64,000 bases of DNA from the NCBI GenBank assembly GCA_013368325.1, contig JAACJK010000170.1, positions 1 to 64,000 of the forward strand, read 5' to 3'. A program made the translations under genes and the position numbers. Of the stretch, positions 9,852 to 18,973 are shown one piece after another. The stretch's first letter is position 1. Each line of letters starts with the position of its first letter. Under the pieces are notes generated by a model. It had not been told where the DNA came from. It made no database searches and saw only the letters and a program-made list of their open reading frames with translations. This DNA is from Ephemerocybe angulata (taxonomy: Eukaryota > Basidiomycota > Agaricomycetes > Agaricales > Psathyrellaceae).

Positions 9852-12104
9852 TTAGGCTCCTGGCTCAATGCTACTTGCCCGCGAGTCACGCTCCTCTGGA
9901 CGCCCGCGCTTACTGACCCGACGCCGACTTGCATGCGTAGGCGAGCGCATCTGGATTGCAGACAGAAGGGCACGGAACCCTTTGTTTGCTTCGGGGTAGA
10001 GTCGAAGAAACTCGTCTTCGTCTCTCTTCAATCTGGGGAGCGCGACCTACTTGTCAGTCTTGGTGGACATGATCTGATGAAAGCAATGGACTCACCGATA
10101 GAATTCCTCTGCAACTGTCTTGCGGTCACCTCGTTTGGCGCCAAAGGTGGTTCTCATATCACCAGTATACCACGCGGGAGGCCAATCTCGCAAAGGCAAC
10201 ATGCCATCCGGCCCTCCCCCTTCCCATTGTTGTATCGCCTCACGCCATGCACCCGAGCCTGCAGGGAGGTTGGGGATGAAGACCCCGGGGATCGCTGGCA
10301 CGCGGCGGCGAGCAGTGCCGCTGGATGGCGTGTAGGGTGGCGTGTAGTCTACCAATGTCGACGGTGGCTGCACCGGCGTACTCCTGCTTACGTTGGGTAG
10401 TGCAGCTGGATGTGTGTCCAGAGGGCCCTGATCAGAGTGCAGTGGCAATGTCTGGCCCGAGAGGAGAGAGGGCCTGTTCTGAGTGATGGTAATTGCGAGT
10501 CGTTCCATCGTCTCAGTCAAGCACGCCTTCAAATCCAGGATATCTTCCTGCGAGACTGGGTCGCAGGGGCGGTCGCTTCCTAGAAGGACTCGCTTGTCAC
10601 CAAGCGCACCCCGGTCGGGATCGAGAGCGCTACGATAGCTATTCTCAACATTGTGCAGTGAGTTTACAAGATAGCGCAGAAGGACATCGACCTGTGATGG
10701 AATATCGCATGTTAATTCTGTTGTTTGCCAAGACAGAGACGACTTACTCCTTCTCCTACAGCCCAGCCTCCCCACCATTGTATCGCGTTGAGAGACCAAC
10801 GCTCAGCGACAGGCGCGTACATAAATCGATACTGCGCTCCTCCCCGTCGGAAGCAGTGGGTTGTGAGCGTCTTCTTCAACCCCGCACCTGACGCAAACTC
10901 CTGGAGCAGGTTCTGGACTGTGTCGTAGGATATGGGCGTATTTGGGTGCACAACTCCGTTCGGGGCAATGTACGGAAAGACGTAGTCCTCACGTTGGAGA
11001 GGTCGGCCAAGTCGAAGGCTGAGGTAGTTGAGCCACCGGGGTAGATGCGTATACATATCGATTTCTCGGTGGTTTGGCTGCTCATAGATCTCATATGTTT
11101 GATCTGTGCTCACCGCCGTTATTATGATGCATCGAATCTGGAAAGAATATGTACTAACCTGTAACGCCATCATTTCCAGCCGCCTTCTGCCATCCCTTCC
11201 TCTCAGAGAGCTCAACCCCAATGTACGGATTGTACTTTGGTGCTGGACCTTTGCCGGTGAAGTCTAAATCCCCGAACCGTATGTTACATGTTTCAAAATT
11301 TCTAGGACAATGTTAACTTCCTGCAGCTTAAGCAAGAACACAAGCTGCAGCTCACCTCGTAAACATGGTAAATGCCGATGTAGAAAAAGCTCGGTACAGC
11401 CCGTGCATATCCATAATCTTCACAGCATCTGGATTGCACAGAAGTGGGGCTTCAAGGGCGCTGTCAGAGCAAATAGCCTCGGACCAGTCCATAATGGCCC
11501 GCATATCCTCGATGGTAATTGCCTCGGCATGGTGCCGTTCTGTTGCTTCGCCCCGCTGTGCTGCCCGCGCTTTGACTGACTTTACGAGCTGCTTGACTTC
11601 ATAAGCCCTTGCTGGGCATCCTATCACCTTCCCAGTCTTCGGGTCGCAATGGTAGTCACCCCCATACCCACTGTTAAAGGTTCATTATCCAGTTCCAAGG
11701 TGAAAAGCCTGACACACTCACGACTTTGACCATTCCTTTGCCCATGCGCTGTAGATCCCTTCCGCCGTTGACTTCCCACACCGTTTCTCACCTGTACAGC
11801 ACTTCTGCCCGATGAACAGCTGCAGGACATAGGACGAGTACCGGTTTGGAACCTTATCCAAGGCGTGCGCGAGCTCTGCATTAGGAATGTGGTCTTTTAC
11901 GCGTAGCCTTTTCCTTTCTTCAATGAGGTCCTTCAGAAAGGTGCGCGTGTTCCCTATGTAGCCACCGTACGTTGAGGTCGTTGTCTTGGAAAGCCCATAC
12001 TTGTCGATGCTATCATGGCAGACCGCTTCTAGCGCCGCCAGAGTGCCAGTTGCCTTGGTCGAGCTAGGATCGGGGGTGGGTTCCTGCTTTTTTGGACGTG
12101 CCAT
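9852..12104 (-). CDS. Crypton-type tyrosine recombinase with C-terminal GCR1-like DNA-binding domain
   Basis: A six-exon gene that reads through without a stop. Exons: 12104-11722, 11670-11356, 11301-11159, 11103-10748, 10691-10096 and 10032-9852. Introns are 51-63 nt with GT-AG ends, and exon lengths total 1,974 nt (657 residues). The N-terminal part resembles the recombinase core-binding region. The catalytic domain has H-C-F-R (H363, R366), a W-G-G-W in place of the second His, and a candidate nucleophile Tyr at about 406 just after the fourth intron. The last ~130 residues match the GCR1_C pattern (PAGSGAWREAIQQWEGG, then DWPPAWYTG). YR plus GCR1_C is the known layout of fungal Cryptons, which move by recombination without inverted repeats. 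It appears intact and may be active. The element borders could not be found. Confidence 0.88.
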
Positions 12105-12599
12105 GGTGGTAGGGATTTGGGAATATGCCGCAAGCAATGCCAGAGACAAAGTGATCGAAACGGCCTGCAGTACGATCGGATGACACAGAAAACCCTGAAT
12201 TGCCATTCCAGACAGCAGCTCAAATGTTGTCGTAAGGGCTAAGGAGTTGACAGTAGTGGTGGGAACACCGAAAGCAAAGCGAAAATAAGCCTGCAGGGTC
12301 GTCGAGATAGTATTCGGCTTGAAACAGCCAAGAAACAGCGGCGGAGTAAGAAAAATCTGAGGACTCAGGGCGCTCAGGAGTCGGAACTCTCAAAGTCCAG
12401 ACAATCAACTGGCGGGGCCAAGCTGGGGCACAATTGATATTAACCTATGGAAGACTCTGTAACTGACTTGAGAGAAAATGTCTAGGCTAGCTTTTGTGCT
12501 TGAGGGCTGGAGCACCGGCAAGCTGATCCACGCACGCGGCACAGCATGCTGCTCTCTTGGACGGCGGATGCGCCTGGACTCGGAGATCTGGATTGGTGC

Positions 12600-13548
12600 T
12601 TCCGTAGTGGTTTGCTCGTAAAATAAGTTCATTAAGTTCAATAAGAACTTATTTCAGAACGTTTTACGCTAATTTACGGTAAAACGAGCTGATTTACGGT
12701 GAACCGCGCGAGCCACAAAGCGGCTCGGGAGGTATCAAGCGAATTGGGCCCATAAAACGGAGTACCGCAGCGGTACTCGTAACATAAAACGGATCATTGG
12801 TCTCTGTCAATAAATGCCCGCCCAACAGATCTATGAGTTGAGATCTGCCTTGGATCTGCCCGTCTCAATCCAACTCGTGAGTCGCCCGAGACTCGAGCCC
12901 CGACACCAATTCTCCTGGCTCCATGTTTTCTACAGCTGAAGTACATACATAAAAATGAACAGTCACCAGTGATACTATCATACAACATGGACTCGGACTT
13001 CAAGCTTCAAGCTTCAAGTTGAGTATCCCAGGCAAGCCGCACTGAGAGATATCAATGTCAACTTGAAGCGATAGTCGGCAGGCCCGGGTACATTGGTCCT
13101 CTGGCGTCGCCGCGTTTACCAGTGATTTAAGTAGCCGGACTGTCACAGTACCAGCACTTACCAGCATTCTTGTCATTTCATACTTGAGCCACCCGCCCGA
13201 GGCTTGCCCTGTCAACTTGTAGCTCTGGACAATAGTTGTTGTGTCAATTGCATTCCTCACATCGCATCCACTGCTCTGGAATCTACACTACCTTTCACCC
13301 CAATCATACACCTCAGGCTGCTACAGAGAAATAGACTTCCGGCACACACACAGTAAAGACTCAGCATTCGGGTCTTCAATTGATGATGTGGGTACATGAA
13401 CACCTCAGCCCCGATTAGCGCGCGTCGCGCCTGGCGACCCCATTCGGACCTCGGGGACTCGGGAAAACCCGCCCATAAGGGGACCCAGACATGTGGTAAG
13501 GTGTTTCTTGTAAAATGGGCGTAAAACAAGTGAAATAAGGCCGCTTAA
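12600..13548 (-). repeat. Diverged copy of an unclassified non-autonomous element (borders approximate)
   Basis: Read on the minus strand this stretch opens with ATTAAGCGGCCTTATT, also found at the left side of the element at 14481-15384. It later contains a block around AACGTTCTGAA(A)TAAGTT that matches 15005-15030 in the same order. Repeated GTAAAACG/CGTTTTAC motifs and palindromes such as GTACCGCAGCGGTAC are scattered through it. The two elements therefore look like related copies in opposite orientation around the 3' part of the kinase gene. No gene is seen between 12105 and 13630. Confidence 0.45.
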
Positions 13549-13634
13549 TCTGAGCTAGAACACCTGCTATTGATTACCATAAATCACTAGAAATACGTTA
13601 TACAACAATATACCACTCGTAATGCGTTGTATTA

Positions 13635-15874
13635 TCAATAAAAGCCGCAAGAACAAGCTCCTCCTTCTGCCACCCAAGTTCCCTCCTCAAGCTGTAAGTT
13701 ATACGCAGAATGTCTAGCCGTGGGGTCGATAGCGAGACACTTCTGCAGAAAATCCAACGCCGGAGACACCTCGTGATCTGGGAGTGCTTTTTTCAGTCTC
13801 GAGGCTAACGACTGACGTGAAGGGGCCGCATTAGTAAGGGCCCGCACAGTCCCATCGTTGGCCCAAGCGTCGGGGATGGTGCTAATACCACGCAGGACGT
13901 CCCTGACTTCCGCGAGTCTCTCGCCGGCGGTACCCGTCGAGGTAAAGAGCAGATGGCCCGTAAGGAGGTGGAATACCTATGAGTCCAATTTTCATTCGTC
14001 AAAGCGAGTGTCATAGGTACGAAGTATCTACGTACCAGGCATCCAAGCATCCATATGTCAGTTGCGAGTCCGCACGTAGGATTCTCCAGGAGGGTCTCTG
14101 GAGCTGAACAGTAGTCATAGCCACTTTCGGGGGTGTATGGCGCCATTTGCACTAAATCATGTAGGAGAAACGGTGAGCTTACACCCAAATACCGATGGTA
14201 TACGGCACGTACTGTGCCCAAAGCCAGTGACAAGAAGCATCCAGTTAACAACGTCACTCATGGGGGCGTCCACATCAACCCAGTAGTTAGCGAGTGGCTG
14301 AGACCGAACGACTGGTAAACCGTCCACAATCTGAGTCGGTGCTGGAGGGTTATCCTTGAGGTATCTCTTGAGCTCGTTCTTGTATGTGCCAGGCCAGAAC
14401 GCAATATTCTCCAGCTTGATGCCTAATATCATTATGCGAGGGCGTTATTAGCTGGCTACAGAATTGAGCGTTTCCAGGCTAACCTGAATGCATGATTAAG
14501 CGGCCTTATTCGCCCTGTTTTACAGGGCGTTTTACCGGCAGCGGGATGGGCATCAATTTGGGAACGATGGCCGAACATCTTCCCGAGCCCTGGGAGGGAT
14601 GGGCTCTCTGGGTGCACAACCGGCAACTTGGCGGGCCCAATCGCTGCTCAGCTAAGTTTTTTTTACCATTCAAATCACGGGCATATGTAGACAATGTGTA
14701 GAAGCATGTATAGAATACAATGGCTAGTGTAGTGCGTAGTAGTACCAGTATGTATACATATAATCTTTGTATCCAGGGATGAGCAGGAACTGCAGGCTCA
14801 CCAGTGGAGAGGAGGTGTTGTATCAGGGGAGGCAAGCCAATCTGCCGGAATATACCTTTAAGGTTCCATGATCGTTATAGTAAGTGATGGGTTGGTGATG
14901 GGCGCCTGCCATCGCAACCGAGTATGCTTGTGGTTACTGGGAGTTTATTGGGTCGTCTCGTAAAACAGCCCGGTTCGGCTCGTAAAACGAGCCGTTTTAC
15001 GGTAAAACGTTCTGAATAAGTTACTTATTGTACTTATTTCACTTATTTGCTACCCAGGAGCGCCAGGGAGCGCGTGGAGAGGTCGGGCGCCTATTATTCT
15101 CCCGGGCCCCTGTTGCACTCTCCCATATTACCCCTGTGTCTATCACTAAGTATCTGGCTGGCCACAAACAAGGCTATGAAAATGTATAAGATATATGCTA
15201 AATAGGGCTCCTGTTATCCCGCCCAAATCCCGCCTACCAAGCATTGACTGAGCGCGACAGGCCCAGGCGCGCGCGCCGGAAGCTTCCGGGGCACGTGGTC
15301 CCGAGCCTCCGGGTCGGCATCTCGGCAGCGTAAAACGGGATCATTGATGGCTCCCCATTGGTGGAGAGCCGTAAAACATTCAGGATAAGCCCTTCTTGTG
15401 ATGAAGCCGTTCCACAAGCACCTCGAGGACCTGCCATGCCACGTATTTGACAACGCCAACCGGGAGCCCCGCCCGCCCGCGATTGGTCGCCTCCACGAGG
15501 AGATCGCCGAACGGTAAGCCATACGCGGCAATAACGATGCAGAGGTGTTCTCCATGTACGCTCGCTTCCCAGAAGCTGTCGACGAGGGTGGGAAAGTCGA
15601 CCCATCGATCCAAGGCCGCACTTTGGAGGACGGGGAGCAGGCGTTTGTCTGCTTCTCTGGATTTTGCGGCGGTGAAGATCTGGACTGCCGAGTCATGGCT
15701 GGGTTTTTTCTCGGTCGAATCCCGGACGAGCCATGTCGATGACCTGGGTCCCCACCCAAGCTTGCGGATGATTGTGTATCGCCCATTGTTGAGCGACTGC
15801 TTGATTTCACCGGGGAAGTATCCAAAGCCGTCAGATGTAGAAAGGTTGAGTGGCTCTTCGGGGAATGGACTCAT
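13635..15874 (-). pseudogene. SRPK-like protein kinase, catalytically dead and split by an insertion
   Basis: The N-terminal exon starts at the ATG 15874-15872 and runs to about 15390, encoding a glycine-rich loop (GWGPRSSTWLVRD) and the kinase N-lobe. Downstream exons are 14422-14213, 14151-14036 and 13976-13635, joined by GT-AG introns, ending in the C-lobe with a stop at 13635-13637. The APE motif (SAPETL) and a DIW segment are present. The three catalytic residues are changed: the VAIK lysine is Gln (AVQI), the catalytic-loop Asp before IKLENI is Gly, and the DFG Asp is Gly (GFGH). The exon before the catalytic loop runs into a 0.9-kb element (14481-15384) and loses its splice donor. It is best read as a pseudogene of a pseudokinase-like family member. 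Confidence 0.72.
14481..15384. mobile_element. Unclassified ~0.9-kb non-autonomous element inside the kinase gene
   Basis: It interrupts the kinase frame between HHKKG and IKLENI. Its edges are CCTGAATG at 14481-ish and CATTCAGG at the right end, an 8-bp inverted match, with TA near both flanks, so a TA target duplication is possible but not certain. Inside are many GTAAAACG/CGTTTTAC motifs and an AT-rich block near 15005-15045. The right end resembles sequence at 8673-8735, including the stretch around CTCCACCCAATGGG, so this is a repeat family in the genome. No coding sequence is seen. Confidence 0.55.
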
Positions 15875-15879
15875 AGTGT

Positions 15880-16015
15880 TATGATGCAGAGACGAATGGA
15901 AGATTTGGGGAAAGGAGGTGGAAGTGTGGCGGAAAGGAGGTTTAAGTCTGGAAGAGAAGAGGTGGAAGTCTGGCAGAAAGGAGGTAAAAGTCTGAGACTC
16001 TGAGTCAAGGCGCAT
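15880..16015 (-). promoter_or_regulatory. CT-rich leader of the kinase gene
   Basis: On the minus strand the 130 bp before the kinase ATG are strongly pyrimidine-rich (plus strand: repeated AAAGGAGG/GGTGGAAG units). CT-rich stretches just upstream of the start are common core-promoter/5'-UTR features of filamentous fungi. The upstream in-frame ATG at 16015 would only add this low-complexity leader, so the start at 15874 was preferred. Confidence 0.45.
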
Positions 16016-18340
16016 CTCGGTCTCACATGGTGTTTCACCACAACGTAACTACGCGGCGCTTAGTGCGACACCTCCCGTTCAATTGCCCAATCAACCGTGC
16101 TCTTCATTTGTGCATCAAGTCCGGATCTCAGTAAATACCCTGGCTTGAACCAACTTTGAACCTCCTGAGTCAAGCGCTCGGCTATGTTGGGCAATATGAG
16201 AGTGAGCGCACTGTGTTGGGCACGGTTGCGTTAAACATGCCTGCTATTTACTCCCCAATTCTCTCACTACACGTTGGCGCGCATGCGGTGCTGAGCGCCG
16301 CCACCGGCGTCCAAAGATAGGGGTGGAAAGTTCGAACCCCCAGGTTTGCGTTCTACCACCATCTTCGTGCGCGAGCACACCCCTGGCTCGCGGAATCTGG
16401 TACGTGACGAAGTATTAACTACCCAAACTCGCCTTAACCAACTTCTCTTCCCCGATGACAAGTCCAATAGCACCGATTTCTGAACTAGACGACCCGTCGT
16501 GCCCAAGAGTCGAGTCGTACGAGCACACAAGGTAGTCTACCGTTCGCGCTAACTCTGATCCTTTGAGGGTCGACATCATGAGTATGGGGCAAGAGACCCC
16601 AAGAGAGATCAGAATTGAAGGAATTACCTTGGATAAGCTAGCCCATGTGAGTCGGAGCTGCTGCGACGCTCACACGCGCACTCCGCTACCTTCACTTCGT
16701 ACTCGCTTACGCTTCCCAGCGCCGGCCGCTATCCGAAGCGCTATGGGGGTTTTCGTCTGTGAAAACCCTGTGGATACAATGCCTTCGACGTCGTTCGCGT
16801 CTTGAATGCACTCCGAGCACCATTCTCCCGCCTCGCATGGCTGTTAAGAACACTGCGACGTCGATGTGGAGGGCGGGTATAAGGTGTTCGTGGACTCGAA
16901 GCGGGCGAGGAGCGTGGTGAGTGCTGTTTGTTTGTCATTATTGCATCGATACTTACGTAGGTTGTGCTTTTCTTCCCTATCCCTACGTCCGTGCTTGCGG
17001 CCCATCGACTGCATTCCTGTTCGTCACCCACCACCGTCGCCGACTCGACTTGCACCCAGCCCCATCGCCCGCTGCCCGCCCTTCCTGCTCTCTCCAGCGC
17101 CATCGCACCCCATGCCCCCTCGCCCCGCACCCATCCGCCTCGGCTTCCTCTCGACCTGCCCACCCATCCCGTCCCTCCACTCGTTCACCCTTCTTCCTCA
17201 CGTCCTCCTCCGTTCCGCCAACGCGGTGCATCCACCTTCACCCCCTCCACCCCGTCGCCGCCACCAAGAAGGTGCGCTCGCTTTCACCCCCGACTCGCGC
17301 TCACCACCGCCTTCGGCTCGCACAGCTCCTCCCTCACGCGCAAATCCCTCCAACTAGCGAGAAGGCTCACGAGCTCCGTCAGGTCTCACCTGCCGAGTCT
17401 CACCTCCCGAGCTCGATGTTGAAGGAGATGTGGGAGCCCGCCTGCGACTTTGCGGGTGTGAGCTTGCAGGGTGGGGGTGGGAGGGGAAGAGGAGGTTGTT
17501 GGGTTGAGTCGGTGAGTGTTTTCTGAGTTCGTCGTTTCTTCATTTCTTTGTGTCCGTCCTTTCGTCCTTCGTTCTTCGTGCTTTCTACTTGACACTTTTC
17601 TTTTGACGTTCTTTCTACTTGATAATTTTCTTCTGGCGTTATCTTGTCTGGATCATTGGGGGTAGATGGGTCTGCGGTCCAGGGTGCGACCGGGCGTTTG
17701 GGGATGGCGGTAGTTGTCATTCGTGGTCTTGGGATCAATGGCGATGACGATAGAGGGGCGTTCGAGGTGTTTGTACCTCGTGAGTTTGCTGGCGTTCCTA
17801 CCAGCGCTAATTTGGTTCCGCGTCTGCCTCGGCTCGGGGGCGAGTGGCGAATCTGGCGAGTTCTACTCGAAGTCGCTGGAGAGGAGCAAAATGTGCTGGT
17901 CGCTTAGGATTGGTGCGCGAGCGCTGGGAATGCGGGTATGCCTGTGTCCAAGGATGCGAAGCCGAGACCGACGGCGAGGGTTGACCGGGAGCTTGGTGTT
18001 ACGAGTATTCGCAGGATATTACGAACCCGGCCTGGACAATATAGAAGAATCCCTGGGAGGAGACCAGTGTGATCGTTAGAGGATTCTGGGGGAGTATGGC
18101 GGGGAAGGCAAGTTCAATTGGGGATATAATGCGGGGAGGGGCGAGTATGTACCGACTCGGAGTCGGGGACTGGCGCTCTAACGAGCGCCGTTAGGATCTA
18201 TAACGTCACATAGATCAGACGATTGTCAGCTTGGGCCCAATTGAGTCATCTTTTTGGCCATTAGTGAGCTTCTAATTCAACTTGATGAGTAATGTGTCGA
18301 AGCTGCCGTACCCTGTATGAAGGGTATAACCTGCTTTACT
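16016..18340. other. 2.3 kb without a supported gene
   Basis: Contains a C-rich, low-complexity plus-strand stretch (about 16940-17420) that opens several overlapping Pro/Ser/Arg-rich frames, a sign of composition rather than coding. Also contains a degenerate tRNA-like GGTTCGAAC motif on the minus strand near 16330, and the third hairpin repeat at 18157-18195. The frame at 17644-17907 lacks an ATG start and matches nothing known to me. Confidence 0.55.
18157..18195 (+). repeat. Dispersed hairpin repeat, copy 3
   Basis: GGAGTCGGGGACT followed by a perfect 7-bp stem (18172-18178 with 18183-18189) with a 4-nt loop and GTTAGGATC. It shares the whole layout with the copies at 5496 (minus) and 8249 (plus). 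Confidence 0.7.
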
Positions 18341-18547
18341 CAGAATGACACAAGCCCGAGTCGCACCAATGTTTTCCTTCTCCGTCAAGGGCGTTCTCCG
18401 TGTGCTCACTTTAACACTCCTCCTCGCACCATCAGGTGTTCTCTCGAGCTCGGCAAGTCCTGTCCTCGCAGGTCCCATTGGGAAGAACTGTACCAGTGGG
18501 TCCATTCACAATGGAACAGCTACTGGAAGGAATATCACTATTGCTGG

Positions 18548-18698
18548 TGTTACGTTCCAGTCCATGTCTGTCTCTGCACTTCTCCTGTTGTACACATATA
18601 TATACTAGACCCTTGTACGTAGGTACTCTAGCCTCGATATCATCATCTTCACGCCTCATCTCCGATTCCCTTCTCATTCCTCAGCGTCGCCCTTGACA
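18548..18698 (+). repeat. Gypsy 5' LTR
   Basis: 151 bp, TGTTACGTTCC...CCTTGACA. It contains the probable TATA element (18597-18604) and the predicted transcript start at 18630 (see the PBS entry). Confidence 0.95.
18597..18604 (+). promoter_or_regulatory. TATA element in the Gypsy 5' LTR
   Basis: TATATATA lies about 26-33 bp upstream of A18630. That base is also where the sequence complementary to the primer-binding site begins, so TATA position and self-priming model independently point to the same transcript start. The same motif is present in the 3' LTR. Confidence 0.6.
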
Positions 18699-18700
18699 GA

Positions 18701-18711
18701 ATATCGAGGCT
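18701..18711 (+). other. Self-priming primer-binding site (11 nt)
   Basis: ATATCGAGGCT, 2 nt after the 5' LTR, is the exact complement of AGCCTCGATAT at 18630-18640 inside the LTR. It does not resemble a tRNA 3' end (no TGG start). In the Tf1/sushi group, the first 11 nt of the transcript fold back on the PBS to prime reverse transcription. Length and position here match that scheme; the mechanism itself is inferred. Confidence 0.7.
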
Positions 18712-18973
18712 TCACAAAATTTCGACACCATCACCACACCGAAATCCTATTCATCCAACGTACCATCGACATCACACAATACACCATTGCTCTTCACATC
18801 TCGCCCTCACATTCGACGCCCCGTAATTCCTTGATCCGTCTCAGAAGCGACCCCTGTTCCGATCACAACTCCTATCAAGCGTTTCAACCAACACGTTTCG
18901 CATTTCACCTTTTCCTATCATCACCTTTTCCCTTGTATCTCTTCTCCTTTATTTTCTTTTCTACAGTTTCGTT

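Noticed and set aside
16300..16380. Minus-strand tRNA-like sequence with GGTTCGAAC
   Set aside because: The T-stem does not pair and no acceptor stem is found.
16866..17526. Three overlapping Pro/Ser/Arg-rich plus-strand frames as a gene
   Set aside because: All three frames are open at once because of C-rich low complexity, which is not coding evidence; no splice partner or domain was seen.
17644..18079. A plus-strand frame with valine/glycine-rich product
   Set aside because: There is no ATG start, no domain and no consistent splice site; a second overlapping frame is equally open.
18345..18368. Upstream in-frame ATG as hydrolase start
   Set aside because: The paralogue at 28828 begins at the equivalent of ATG 18369, and the added residues would precede the signal peptide.
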